A DNA stretch of 62,794 nt from Lachnospiraceae bacterium A2 (GCA_000403315.2 KE159640.1:199138-261931), one strand, 5' to 3'; counted from the stretch's first letter, positions 33,853 through 43,684 are shown. The notes: generated by a model from the letters alone, not told the origin. Program-made: numbers and translations.

Positions 33853-35949
33853 ATGAAGAATGTATCTGATTTTTTTGGATGTAAAGTATTTGATGACAGA
33901 GTAATGAAAGCAAATTTATCGGCGAAGGTTTATCAGTCTTTGAGGAAAACGATTGATGAAGGCGCAAAGCTGGATATTGGCGTAGCAAATGCAGTAGCGG
34001 CAGCTATGAAAGACTGGGCGGTAGATCATGGCGCTACCCACTATACGCATTGGTTTCAGCCTCTTACCGGAGTTACAGCAGAAAAGCACGACAGTTTTAT
34101 TTCTCCATCTCCCGACGGCGGTGTGATTATGGAGTTTTCCGGAAAGGAGCTGATCAAAGGAGAACCGGACGCCTCATCCTTTCCCTCTGGCGGACTCCGT
34201 GCTACTTTTGAAGCGCGAGGATACACAGCATGGGATCCTACGTCTTATGCATTCATAAAGGGCAATACATTGTGTATTCCTACTGCATTCTGCTCTTATG
34301 GCGGAGAGGCGCTGGATAAAAAAACGCCGCTGCTCCGTTCTATGGAAGCATTAAATAAGCAGGCAATCCGTATTCTTCATCTGTTTGGAAACAACGACGT
34401 AAAATGTGTCCGCACATCTGTAGGACCGGAACAGGAATATTTCCTTATTACAAAAGAAATGTATGAACAGAGGAGGGATCTTCGATTTACAGGACGTACG
34501 CTTTTTGGCGCAAAGCCGCCAAAAGGACAGGAGATGGACGATCATTATTTTGGAGTGATCAAGCCGAGGGTTGCAGCCTATATGGAAGAATTGAATGAGG
34601 AACTCTGGAAGCTGGGTATTCTGGCAAAGACAGAGCATAACGAAGTTGCCCCGGCACAGCATGAACTTGCCCCTGTCTATACGACAACAAACATTGCAAC
34701 AGACCATAACCAACTGACCATGGAAATTATGCAGAAGGTTGCTGCAAAGCATGGGCTTGTGTGCCTGCTTCATGAAAAACCATTTGCCGGAGTAAATGGA
34801 AGCGGAAAGCATAACAACTGGTCCTTAGCTACGGATGAAGGCGTGAATCTGTTGTCGCCGGGCGAAACACCGTACGAAAACGCACAGTTTTTATTATTTC
34901 TTTGTGCAGTTATTAAGGCGGTGGACGATTATCAGGATCTGCTTCGCCTTTCTGTCGCAACGGCAGGCAATGATCACAGACTTGGGGCAAACGAAGCGCC
35001 TCCGGCAGTCATTTCTATTTTCCTTGGAGAAGAATTGAATGCAGTACTGGAAGCGATTGAAATCGGCACTCCATATGAGGGCACTGAAAAAACACAGATG
35101 AGGCTGGGCGTGAACGTACTTCCAAAGTTTAACCGCGATACCACAGACCGCAACCGTACATCGCCGTTCGCGTTTACTGGAAATAAATTTGAATTCCGTA
35201 TGCTTGGTTCCTCCAACAGCATTGCCTGCGCAAATATGATGCTGAACAGCGCGGTGGCAGAAAGTTTGAAAATCTATGCGGACAGACTGGAAAAAGCGGA
35301 GAATTTTGAAGACGTACTGCATGAAATGATCCGCAAGACCATCAAAGACCATAAACGTGTTATTTTCAACGGGAATGGTTATGACGACACATGGATTAAG
35401 GAAGCTGTAGAAAAGAGAGGGCTTCTTAATTATCGTACAACACCGGATTGTATGCCGCATTTGCTGGATGAAAAAAATGTACGGATGCTGACGTCTCACA
35501 AAGTATTTTCAGAAGCAGAGCTGAAGTCCAGATGTGAAATTATGCTGGAAAATTATTGTAAGACAGTTCTGATTGAAGCAAATACCATGGTTGATATGGC
35601 AAAGACAGAGATTGCTCCTGCAGTAAGCGCATATGTATTGGAACTTGCAAATACAGCGGTGGCAAAAAAGGCGGTCGATGATTCAATTTCACGCAGTTAT
35701 GAAACGGAGCTTATGAAAAAACTTGTAAGACTGGAAGATCAGATTGCAGTTAAGACAGATGAATTAGAAGAAGCTGTGATGAAACTCCAGGATGCAGAAG
35801 ATGTGGAAGCAGAATCTTATATGATTCGGGATGCTGTTTTAGGAAAAATGGGAGAATTAAGAGTTGCCTGTGATGAGGCAGAAACGATAACGGCAAAGAA
35901 ATACTGGCCATTTCCAACTTATGGCGATTTACTGTTTGGCGTAAAATAA
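33853..35949 (+). CDS. glnN: Glutamine synthetase type III
   Basis: The 698-residue enzyme is full length for GSIII, the large synthetase of Bacteroides, Butyrivibrio and other gut bacteria. Seen are the N-terminal 'THWFQPLTG' with 'FSGKELIKGEPDASSFPSGG', 'GPEQEYFL', 'AKTEHNEVAPAQHELAP', 'GVNGSGKHNNWS', 'GNDHRLGANEAPPA' and 'NRTSPFAFTG'. AAGGAG precedes the ATG. It is the first gene after the double hairpin/terminator leader and precedes the ammonium channel by about 35 bases, so uptake and assimilation are expressed together. Confidence 0.96.
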   Translation: MKNVSDFFGCKVFDDRVMKANLSAKVYQSLRKTIDEGAKLDIGVANAVAAAMKDWAVDHGATHYTHWFQPLTGVTAEKHDSFISPSPDGGVIMEFSGKELIKGEPDASSFPSGGLRATFEARGYTAWDPTSYAFIKGNTLCIPTAFCSYGGEALDKKTPLLRSMEALNKQAIRILHLFGNNDVKCVRTSVGPEQEYFLITKEMYEQRRDLRFTGRTLFGAKPPKGQEMDDHYFGVIKPRVAAYMEELNEELWKLGILAKTEHNEVAPAQHELAPVYTTTNIATDHNQLTMEIMQKVAAKHGLVCLLHEKPFAGVNGSGKHNNWSLATDEGVNLLSPGETPYENAQFLLFLCAVIKAVDDYQDLLRLSVATAGNDHRLGANEAPPAVISIFLGEELNAVLEAIEIGTPYEGTEKTQMRLGVNVLPKFNRDTTDRNRTSPFAFTGNKFEFRMLGSSNSIACANMMLNSAVAESLKIYADRLEKAENFEDVLHEMIRKTIKDHKRVIFNGNGYDDTWIKEAVEKRGLLNYRTTPDCMPHLLDEKNVRMLTSHKVFSEAELKSRCEIMLENYCKTVLIEANTMVDMAKTEIAPAVSAYVLELANTAVAKKAVDDSISRSYETELMKKLVRLEDQIAVKTDELEEAVMKLQDAEDVEAESYMIRDAVLGKMGELRVACDEAETITAKKYWPFPTYGDLLFGVK

Positions 35950-35985
35950 GTTGATAAATTTAACGTCTGATTGGAGGAAGAAGAT

Positions 35986-37743
35986 ATGGATGAAGCTATG
36001 AAAGCGCTTGTGCAGGAAACAGTATCCGGCGAAGTGTTCGGAGTCTGGTTTTTAATTGGCGCCGCATTGGTGTTCTGGATGCAGGCAGGTTTTGCAATGG
36101 TAGAGGCGGGTTTTACCAGGGCAAAAAATACAGGAAATATCATTATGAAGAATTTGATGGATTTTTGTATTGGAACCGTAGTATTTATACTGATTGGTTT
36201 TGGTTTACTGATGGGAGAAGACCTGTCTGGATTTATCGGAAGACCAGGATTTGATTTGTTTACTGCATATGCGGAGTTTGATTTTTCAAGTTTTGTATTT
36301 AACCTTGTATTCTGTGCCACAACGGCGACCATCGTATCCGGCGCAATGGCGGAACGAACAAAATTTCTTTCCTATTGTATTTATTCCGGTATAATTTCTG
36401 CCTTGATTTATCCGATTGAAGCACACTGGATCTGGGGAGGAGGATGGCTGGCGCAGCTTGGATTCCATGATTTTGCCGGTTCCTGTGCGATCCATATGGT
36501 AGGCGGTATTTCTGCATTAATTGGTGCAAAAATTCTTGGTCCCCGTATCGGAAAGTTTACCAGAGATACGAGTGGAAAAGTTGTGAAAGTAAATGCATTT
36601 CCGGGACATAGCATTGCGTTCGGAGCGCTTGGGGTATTTATTCTTTGGCTAGGATGGTATGGATTTAATGGTGCGGCTGCAACTTCTATTGCACAGCTTG
36701 GTTCTATTTTCCTGACAACAACAGTCGCACCTGCTGCTGCAACTGTTGTATGTATGCTCTTTACATGGATCAAATATGGAAAGCCGGATGTTTCCATGTG
36801 CCTGAACGCATCGTTGGCAGGGCTTGTTGCAATCACGGCGCCTTGTGATGTGACAGATGCATTCGGTGCAATTGCGATTGGTGCAGTTGCAGGCCTTTTG
36901 GTTGTGTTTGGCGTGTGGCTTCTTGACCATATACTTCGCATTGATGATCCGGTGGGGGCAGTTGCCGTGCATTGCATGAATGGGATCTGGGGTACACTTG
37001 CAGTTGGATTATTTGCTACAGATAAAGCTCCCGGGTACAGTATTGCAAATGCTTCGGGAGAAACTTTAACTGGTCTGCTTTATGGCGGTGGGTTTGGCTT
37101 GTTGAAACTTCAGTTTATCGGCTTTGCCAGTGTAGCAGTATGGACAGCAGTTACTATAACTATCACATTCCTTGTAATCAAAGCAATTGCAGGCCTTCGT
37201 GTAGACAGGGAAGAAGAAATGGCTGGCCTTGATGCGGCAGAACATGGCCTTCCTTCTGCGTATGCAGGTTTTGCAATGCTTCCGGAGTATATTGAAGAAG
37301 GAAATGATTTTGTGGCGGTATCCGGTGATACCCCGGTTGCAGAAGCGATTCCGGTTAAGAAAGTTCCTGCATTTGAAGAAGGAACTCCAAAGCTTACAAA
37401 GATTGAGATTGTCTGCAGGGAATCCAAATTCGAAGCTTTAAAAAATGCAATGATGAAGCTGGGAATTACTGGTATGACAGTATCCCATGTCCTGGGATGC
37501 GGGATTCAGAAAGGCAAACCGGAGTACTATCGCGGCGTACAGGTAGAGGCGAATCTTCTTCCCAAAGTACAGGTGAATCTTGTAGTCAGCGCAGTTCCAA
37601 TCCGTAAAGTGATTGAAACAGCGAAGAAAGTACTTTACACAGGGCATATTGGAGATGGAAAAATTTTTGTCTATGATGTAGAAAATGTAGTGAAAGTAAG
37701 AACCGGAGAAGAAGGATTTGACGCACTTCAGGATGTGGAATAA
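35986..37743 (+). CDS. amt: Ammonium channel AmtB fused to a PII signal domain
   Basis: Of 585 residues, the first ~410 form an 11-helix Amt channel ('VWFLIGAALVFWMQAGFAMVEAGF', twin-His region 'HMVGGISALIGA' and 'VHCMNGIWGT'). Residues 469-585 are a complete PII domain with 'GITGMTV', a T-loop 'KGKPEYYRG', 'LPKVQVNLVV', and 'TGHIGDGKIFVYDV...VRTGEEG'. The uridylylated Tyr51 of E. coli GlnB is replaced by Val, so control is by ATP/ADP/2-oxoglutarate rather than by uridylylation. The ATG at 35986 follows GGAGGAAGAAG; an upstream TTG is a shadow. Confidence 0.93.
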   Translation: MDEAMKALVQETVSGEVFGVWFLIGAALVFWMQAGFAMVEAGFTRAKNTGNIIMKNLMDFCIGTVVFILIGFGLLMGEDLSGFIGRPGFDLFTAYAEFDFSSFVFNLVFCATTATIVSGAMAERTKFLSYCIYSGIISALIYPIEAHWIWGGGWLAQLGFHDFAGSCAIHMVGGISALIGAKILGPRIGKFTRDTSGKVVKVNAFPGHSIAFGALGVFILWLGWYGFNGAAATSIAQLGSIFLTTTVAPAAATVVCMLFTWIKYGKPDVSMCLNASLAGLVAITAPCDVTDAFGAIAIGAVAGLLVVFGVWLLDHILRIDDPVGAVAVHCMNGIWGTLAVGLFATDKAPGYSIANASGETLTGLLYGGGFGLLKLQFIGFASVAVWTAVTITITFLVIKAIAGLRVDREEEMAGLDAAEHGLPSAYAGFAMLPEYIEEGNDFVAVSGDTPVAEAIPVKKVPAFEEGTPKLTKIEIVCRESKFEALKNAMMKLGITGMTVSHVLGCGIQKGKPEYYRGVQVEANLLPKVQVNLVVSAVPIRKVIETAKKVLYTGHIGDGKIFVYDVENVVKVRTGEEGFDALQDVE

Positions 37744-37956
37744 AAACCAGGACAGATAGAACCTAAAATTGACGAATGCCGCCAGGGTAAGTGCCCTGTG
37801 GGTACAAATCCCCGCTCCTTGGGGCGGAAAGAACAAGTTAGGCCATACCCCGTAGCTTACTGCGGGGTATTTGGCTGCGGCTGCACCAGAGCATGCAAAG
37901 AACTGCATCTGCGACCTATGAGCAGAATACTCTATATAACAGGAGGGAATAACGTT
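37744..37956 (+). other. Structured leader between amtB and purF
   Basis: Several hairpins are visible: CAGGG/CCCTG with loop TAAGTG (around 37785-37805), CCCCGC...TTGGGGCGG, and ATACCCCG/CGGGGTAT (37845-37871). The last resembles palindromic intergenic repeats of clostridia and lacks a T run. No known riboswitch class was matched. AGGAGGG at 37941 is the ribosome site of purF. Confidence 0.5.
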
Positions 37957-39375
37957 ATGGCTATCCATGAAGAATGCGGCGTGTTCGGAGTGATAGGTAC
38001 AAAAAAGGAAAATGCTGCAGGTATTGTTTATTATGGGCTATATGCCCTGCAGCACAGAGGACAGGAGAGCTGCGGAATTGTTGTAAATGATGACGGCGCA
38101 TTTACTTCCTACAAAGATCTGGGGCTTGTCAGTGAAGTATTTTCTAAAGATACATTATCTCATTTCCCGATGGGGAATATGGCGGTGGGACATGTAAGGT
38201 ATGGAACGACTGGAGGAAACACAAGAGTTAACTGCCAGCCTGTTGAAGTCAACCACCAGAAAGGAAAAATGGCGCTGGCGCATAATGGAAATCTTACCAA
38301 CTCATTGGAACTTCGCGATAAGCTGGAATTATCGGGAGCAATTTTCCATACAACCAGCGATACGGAAACCATCGCTTATGTGATTACAAGAGAAAGGCTT
38401 AGGACGCCAAGCATAGAGGAAGCAGTCAGCAATACCATGAATTTACTGGAAGGCGCTTATTCGCTGGTGTTGATTTCTTCTACAAAAATGATTGCTGCAA
38501 GAGATCCATATGGGTTCCGGCCGCTTTGCTATGGAAAAATGGCGGACGGGGCATATGTGGCCGCATCCGAAAGCTGTGCATTGTCAGCGGTAGGAGCAGA
38601 ATTTATCCGTGATGTGCTGCCGGGAGAAATTCTGGTGTTTACAAAAAACGGTGTGGAATCAAGGAGAGAACACTGTGAAAAACAAAGCCAAAGAACCTGT
38701 ATTTTTGAATACATCTATTTTGCAAGGCCGGATTCTGTTATAGATGGAATATCTGTGCATGAATCCCGTATGAAGGCCGGAGAATTACTGGCAGAGAGTT
38801 ATCCCAAATGCGCGGATATTGTGATTGGAGTTCCCGACAGCGGATTGGATGCCGCATTGGGGTATGCGAAAAAATCAGGAATTCCTTATGGGATTGGGCT
38901 GATAAAAAATAAATATATTGGAAGGACATTTATTTCTCCAGAACAAGATGAACGTTTGGACAAGGTCAGGATTAAGCTGAGCCCTGTCAAGAATGTAATC
39001 AATGGAAAAAGAGTTGTATTGATTGATGATTCCATTGTCAGAGGGACAACCAGCAAATGTATTGTAAAGCTTTTGCGCGATGCCGGAGCGAAAGAGATCC
39101 ATATGAGAATTTCCGCGCCTCCATTTTTATATCCCTGTTATTATGGAACGGATATTGATTCGGAAGAAAACCTGATTGCATGCCATCATAGCGTGGACGA
39201 GATTGCAAGAATGATTGGAGCAGACTCTCTGGGATATTTGCCGATAGAGAAGCTGAATAAACTGATAGGCAGTGAGGATTATTGCGATGCCTGCTTTCAG
39301 GGGAAATATCCCACGAAAATTCCAGCAGATTTGCGTAAGGACCGTTTTGAAAGGAAATTGTCTGAACGGATTTGA
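37957..39375 (+). CDS. purF: Amidophosphoribosyltransferase (PurF)
   Basis: The 472-residue enzyme commits PRPP and glutamine to purine synthesis. The N-terminal nucleophile follows a short propeptide (MAIHEE-CGVFGVIG). Also visible are 'YALQHRGQES', 'GHVRYGTTG', the PRPP loop 'VVLIDDSIVRGTTS' and C-terminal cysteines (CDACFQGKYP) of a likely Fe-S cluster. The ATG at 37957 has a strong ribosome site; an earlier start would add a leader unlike PurF. Its place behind glnN and amtB links glutamine supply to a glutamine consumer. Confidence 0.95.
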   Translation: MAIHEECGVFGVIGTKKENAAGIVYYGLYALQHRGQESCGIVVNDDGAFTSYKDLGLVSEVFSKDTLSHFPMGNMAVGHVRYGTTGGNTRVNCQPVEVNHQKGKMALAHNGNLTNSLELRDKLELSGAIFHTTSDTETIAYVITRERLRTPSIEEAVSNTMNLLEGAYSLVLISSTKMIAARDPYGFRPLCYGKMADGAYVAASESCALSAVGAEFIRDVLPGEILVFTKNGVESRREHCEKQSQRTCIFEYIYFARPDSVIDGISVHESRMKAGELLAESYPKCADIVIGVPDSGLDAALGYAKKSGIPYGIGLIKNKYIGRTFISPEQDERLDKVRIKLSPVKNVINGKRVVLIDDSIVRGTTSKCIVKLLRDAGAKEIHMRISAPPFLYPCYYGTDIDSEENLIACHHSVDEIARMIGADSLGYLPIEKLNKLIGSEDYCDACFQGKYPTKIPADLRKDRFERKLSERI

Positions 39376-39392
39376 AATAAAGAGGTTCATGT

Positions 39393-40816
39393 ATGATAAA
39401 AAACAATCCGGAAACCGTTTCTACGGACTATACCACTTCAGACAAGCTGTATTTTGAACCTTTATGTGTGGAAGATGTTATGAATGTGATCGAGATGGAA
39501 AAACCGGATGGAACTATCGTATCTTTGGGCGGACAGACTGCGGTTAATCTGGCAAAACCATTAGAAGAACGAGGGGTAAATCTCATCGGCACAGATTGTG
39601 CGGCAATTAAAAAGTCTGAAAACAGAGATGCGTTTGAAAAATTACTGTAAGAACTTTCCATTCCCCAGCCAAAAGGACGGGCTGTGACAAATATTGAAGA
39701 AGGCATAAAAGCGGCAGAGGAAATCGGCTGTCCTGTATTAGTACATCCAAGCTTTGTGCTTGGCGGAAGATCCATGCAGATTGTGGCAAAGGAAGAATAT
39801 CTGCGTCATTATTTAAAAACAGCCGTAGAGATCAATAAAGATAAACCTGTACTGGTAGATCAGTACATCTGTGGTAAGGAAGTGGAAATTGATGCCATCT
39901 GCGATGGAAAGGAGGTATTTGTTCCTGGAATTATGGAGCCGGCAGAATGAACAGGTGTTTATTCCGGTGATTCCATCTGCGTATATCCCACGTTCAGCAT
40001 ATCCCAAAAGGTAAAAGAAACAATTCTGGACTATACGGAAAAATTGGGAATTTGCATCGGCATTGTTGGTCTGTTCAATATCCAGTTTATTGTGGATAAA
40101 GAGCAGAATGTATTTATCATTGAGGTGAATCCGCGTTCTTCGCGGACAGTACCATGTTTATCAAAAGCAACCGGATATCCGCTGGCTGATATTGCAACGA
40201 AAGTCATTCTTGGAAAGAACCTGAATGCACAGGGGATTAATGAAATATATCCGAAAAAAAGCAGCGATGGTACGTAAAAGTACCGACATTCTCTTTTTCC
40301 AAATTAAATGGTATGGATACATACCTTTCACCGGAGATGAAATCAACGGGAGAGGCTATCGGATATGATAAGAAACTTCACAGGGCAATGTATAAAGCTA
40401 TGATTGCTTCCGGCATTCGCGTACAGAATTACGGGACTGTAATCGTAACACTTGCAGATGAGGATAAAGAGGAAGCCCTTCCTTTAGTCAGCCGTTTCTA
40501 TGATATGGGTTTTAATATAGAAGCAACCTCTCTCACGGGAGAATATTTGAGACAGCATGGAATCCGTACCCGCATACTGGGTAAACCGTCGGAAGGCAGC
40601 GCTGAAATCCTGAATGCAATACGTGCCGGATATGTCAGTTATGTCATCAATACCCGTGCAATTCTTTCCGGCATACATTATGAAGATGGTGCGGCAATCC
40701 GAAATGCGGCAACGCAGAACAACATTACAATGCTTACATCACTGGATACAGTAAGAGTACTTTTAGATGTACTGGAGGAAGTGACTATTGGTGTGTCCGC
40801 GATAGATGATGAATAA
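39393..40816 (+). pseudogene. carB: Carbamoyl phosphate synthase large subunit, C-terminal half, decayed
   Basis: The sequence corresponds to the second synthetase half and MGS-like domain of CarB, starting at 'NNPETVSTDYTTSDKLYFEP'-like sequence. The N-terminal half is missing. Two in-frame stops (TAA at 39648, TGA at 39948, the latter probably from CGA) and a one-base frameshift near 40270 break the rest; the frames 39393-40277 and 40313-40816 otherwise read continuously. Functional CarB must be encoded elsewhere. The TGA/TAA changes suggest simple mutational decay after truncation. Confidence 0.93.
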
Positions 40817-40867
40817 AGTTATTGTGCCAAATAATGAAAGCCATAGGGGCAGTAAGCTTGAAGCTGT

Positions 40868-41977
40868 TTAATGTCCATGTATTGTAAAGAAGTTAGTAAG
40901 CAAAAACAAGATGATAGCTTGCTCTACTCTTAACTTTTTTACAGGTGCATGGATAACCCTGAAAATAAGTCCATCGACACAATCTGTATATATGCCCTGC
41001 TGTATAAGCTGATTTTTCAGCTCCGCAAGGCAATGTACGGGATTATGTAACACCAGAAAAAAACTCTTTGAACAAAGAACTTCTGCCTTTTCGATTAGCA
41101 GACTTTTTAGCATTATTTTTAGTCCGATTAGCAGGAAAGGCATTTTGATTAGCAAAAACCTGTCATGGAATACTTTGGTATATTTTATTTTTAATGTCGG
41201 GTACTGTGCATTGAAATACTTAACATCGGCTTTCGTTAGCTTCGTCTGTTTCTGTGTATAAATAGTTACTGCAACATCAGACTTTTTCTTTGAAAGCAAA
41301 TTCAATGTCCCAACATCCACATATCCGTCTATCAGAGTGATTTCTTTCTCTGCTTTTTGAATTAGATTTACTATCAGACTGAACGCATCGTAAATCTGTC
41401 CGTCAAAAAATACCTTTTGACTGGATTCCTCATGCTCGGATATGTACTCAAAAACTCTCTCAAAACGCTCATCTGTTTCCGCTTGGTAATTTATCTGGCG
41501 AACCTCCATTGCATTTAACCGCTCATACAGCAAAGAGGTATTTGCCATATACTTCCGCATCTCCACAAAAGTGTCCATAATCCTAATGCTTACTCGGATA
41601 GCAACATCACTACGCAAAACAGCAGAAAGCATTGCAATCCCTTGTTCTGTGAATACAAATGGCAATTTCCTACGTCCGCCATATCCATTATCATCCTCCA
41701 AACTTGAAATCACAAATTGTGATTTCAAGTTTTCATATTCCTCTTTCGTCAGTTGAAATCGGAATCTTTCTGGAAATCTTGAAATGTTACGCTTTACTGC
41801 CTGATTTAATACTCTCGTTTCTACTTGATACAGCATCGCTAAATCACTGTCTATCATAACCTGCTGGTTACGGATAACATATATCATGCTTTTTATATCG
41901 GACTCTGCTGATTCAATGCTTATTTCTTGGGTATCATTATTTGCCTTTGTCAGAGCTGTTTGTTCTGTATCAGCCAT
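40868..41977 (-). CDS. ORF6N-domain (KilA-N-like) DNA-binding protein with altered C terminus
   Basis: The 369-residue product has an ORF6N domain (about 28-125: 'IYVIRNQQVMIDSDLAMLYQVETRVLNQAVKRN', 'FVFTEQGIAMLSAVLRS') and a second conserved domain to about residue 270 ending in FHDRFLLI. The last ~95 residues do not continue the usual family end and may result from a recombination or deletion. A 31-bp perfect palindrome lies in the coding sequence and a near copy in the upstream region, possibly an operator. ORF6N proteins occur on phages and mobile elements. Confidence 0.8.
   Translation of the reverse strand: MADTEQTALTKANNDTQEISIESAESDIKSMIYVIRNQQVMIDSDLAMLYQVETRVLNQAVKRNISRFPERFRFQLTKEEYENLKSQFVISSLEDDNGYGGRRKLPFVFTEQGIAMLSAVLRSDVAIRVSIRIMDTFVEMRKYMANTSLLYERLNAMEVRQINYQAETDERFERVFEYISEHEESSQKVFFDGQIYDAFSLIVNLIQKAEKEITLIDGYVDVGTLNLLSKKKSDVAVTIYTQKQTKLTKADVKYFNAQYPTLKIKYTKVFHDRFLLIKMPFLLIGLKIMLKSLLIEKAEVLCSKSFFLVLHNPVHCLAELKNQLIQQGIYTDCVDGLIFRVIHAPVKKLRVEQAIILFLLTNFFTIHGH
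41701..41731. repeat. 31-bp perfect palindrome inside the ORF6N gene
   Basis: Two 15-base arms (AACTTGAAATCACAA and its complement) around a single A. It encodes the NLKSQFVISSL stretch. Confidence 0.85.
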
Positions 41978-42031
41978 CTTTATCGCCCTTTCTATTTTGA
42001 AATGCCAGATTGGAACTTCAAAACTATGAGT

Positions 42032-42062
42032 AACTTGAAATCACAATTTGCGACTTCAAGTT
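42032..42062. repeat. Near copy of the palindrome upstream of the ORF6N gene
   Basis: 28 of 31 bases match 41701-41731. Additional half sites AAACTTG (42083-42089) and CAAGTTT (42109-42115) follow. Candidate operator array of the ORF6N protein. Confidence 0.7.
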
Positions 42063-42196
42063 CTGCTGCTTCATATATCCTTAAACTTGAAATTCTAAAT
42101 CGGAATACCAAGTTTTATGTACGCTTATTGTTTACTTTTACAGTATATCACACGTTTTTCTATGGGAATAGCTATAATCTCATCTTTCCTGTATTT

Positions 42197-43480
42197 TTAT
42201 GCGGTCAAAATACTAATGAATATCGCTACAATCGAAATGATAACGGTAAGTATCATAAGCCTCTGATTATTTTTCGTATAATTTATTTCAGACAATACTT
42301 TTAGATAGGAAAAATTATTTTCATAAATTTTCTTATACTTGGCTATATCGTTCTCATGATACTTTTTCAAGTCCTGCTTTTTTCCAAAACTATAAAAATC
42401 CCATGCTTCATTAAACGCTGTATAGATGTCTTTTTCTTTTCTGCTTTCTACCTCTGAAACACTTTGTAGTTTATTAAGCAGCTTTTTAAATTCCCTGTTA
42501 TAAGCAATGCTTTTTCTCCCTGTCGAAAATTTTGAAAATTCTCTTTCAAAAAGTTTCAATTCTCTATATCCGAAGAAACAATAAAAAAACTCATTTCTAT
42601 AGGTTGCAATATACTCACATATATTAAACTGTGGAAAACGGTTGTTTCCTGTAAGCATACAGTAATTGGGCTTGTCATAATCGGAACAAATAACATAGTT
42701 CGATTTTTTATTATAATAGGCTATTACAATTCCTTTGAGATATAGTCTATCAATATCTATCGGAGCTTTCCTTATCCTATATTCCATATTAATCAGCGGA
42801 TTATTTTTCCCCTGTTCACTATATAAAAAGCTTGTAATATAATGTTGACAAATTAGAGGAAAACTTTCTTCTGTCATCTGTTCCGCCAATCCGTAGTCCA
42901 TATCGTCTTTGCGTTTGCCTTCTTCTTTACTTATGCGATGCCATATTATATAATCTTTGGAAGTAAGATTCCTAATATTATCATATACAAAATGATTATA
43001 ACTATCTTCGTCTAAAGGCTTTTTAAATGTAAAGCAATATTCAATCAGTGCAAAATAACTGTTAATCTGCGCCCAAATCGCCTTAATACTTTTTATATAT
43101 TTATCCTCTAATAATTCAATCTCCGCAAAACATCCATACCCCGATTCAGAATATTGAAGATGAACATAGTCATATTTATGGAATATAGAAGGCTTTTTAT
43201 AATGATTATGAACTTTAAACTTCTTTTTCGGTAAGGAATAAAGTTTCTTTAATACCTTTGTAACGCCATCATTGGACAATACATCACAAATGGATAAATG
43301 GGTTACTATAGAATCTTCATAATAATCCGCCTGTTCTTCTTCCTGAATGTTTTCCTCTTTGTCAGAATCATGTGTCGCTTTCTCATATTCTGCCTTTCGT
43401 TTTATTTTTTCTTCTTTATATTTATCAGAATTTACATAATTCCAGTAGTATTCAATCCATTTTCTAGCCCCTTTTTGCAT
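42197..43480 (-). CDS. Unknown protein with C-terminal membrane anchor
   Basis: From the ATG at 43480 (GGAGG seven bases before) the product has 427 residues, rich in Lys, Tyr and Ile, with an acidic segment near the N terminus (about 35-60) and one C-terminal hydrophobic helix (about 407-426), as in tail-anchored proteins. No motif is recognised. The codon use is more A/T-rich than the flanking nitrogen genes, suggesting transfer. It lies between the ORF6N gene and the integrase module. Confidence 0.65.
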   Translation of the reverse strand: MQKGARKWIEYYWNYVNSDKYKEEKIKRKAEYEKATHDSDKEENIQEEEQADYYEDSIVTHLSICDVLSNDGVTKVLKKLYSLPKKKFKVHNHYKKPSIFHKYDYVHLQYSESGYGCFAEIELLEDKYIKSIKAIWAQINSYFALIEYCFTFKKPLDEDSYNHFVYDNIRNLTSKDYIIWHRISKEEGKRKDDMDYGLAEQMTEESFPLICQHYITSFLYSEQGKNNPLINMEYRIRKAPIDIDRLYLKGIVIAYYNKKSNYVICSDYDKPNYCMLTGNNRFPQFNICEYIATYRNEFFYCFFGYRELKLFEREFSKFSTGRKSIAYNREFKKLLNKLQSVSEVESRKEKDIYTAFNEAWDFYSFGKKQDLKKYHENDIAKYKKIYENNFSYLKVLSEINYTKNNQRLMILTVIISIVAIFISILTA

Positions 43481-43684
43481 TATGTTCCTCCATCGGATTC
43501 TAATTAATTTCAATCTTAGTGTAACATATATCAACAAATTTTTCCATAAATGCAAGGGACATAACTGCTTTCGCCAGTAAAAAAGGGTTAGAAAAAACTT
43601 ACCAGAAAGATTGGTATTTGTAACCTCTTGTCTAAAGAAAAAGACTTATCACTTCAATTTAATTCGCTGAAAAACCAATCAATA

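Noticed and set aside
34894..35499. 201-codon open frame opposite glutamine synthetase III
   Set aside because: Antisense shadow; Cys/His/Arg-rich composition and no ribosome site.
37744..37956. Purine-related riboswitch (ZTP, PRPP or purine class) before purF
   Set aside because: The conserved cores of these classes could not be placed; only generic hairpins are visible.
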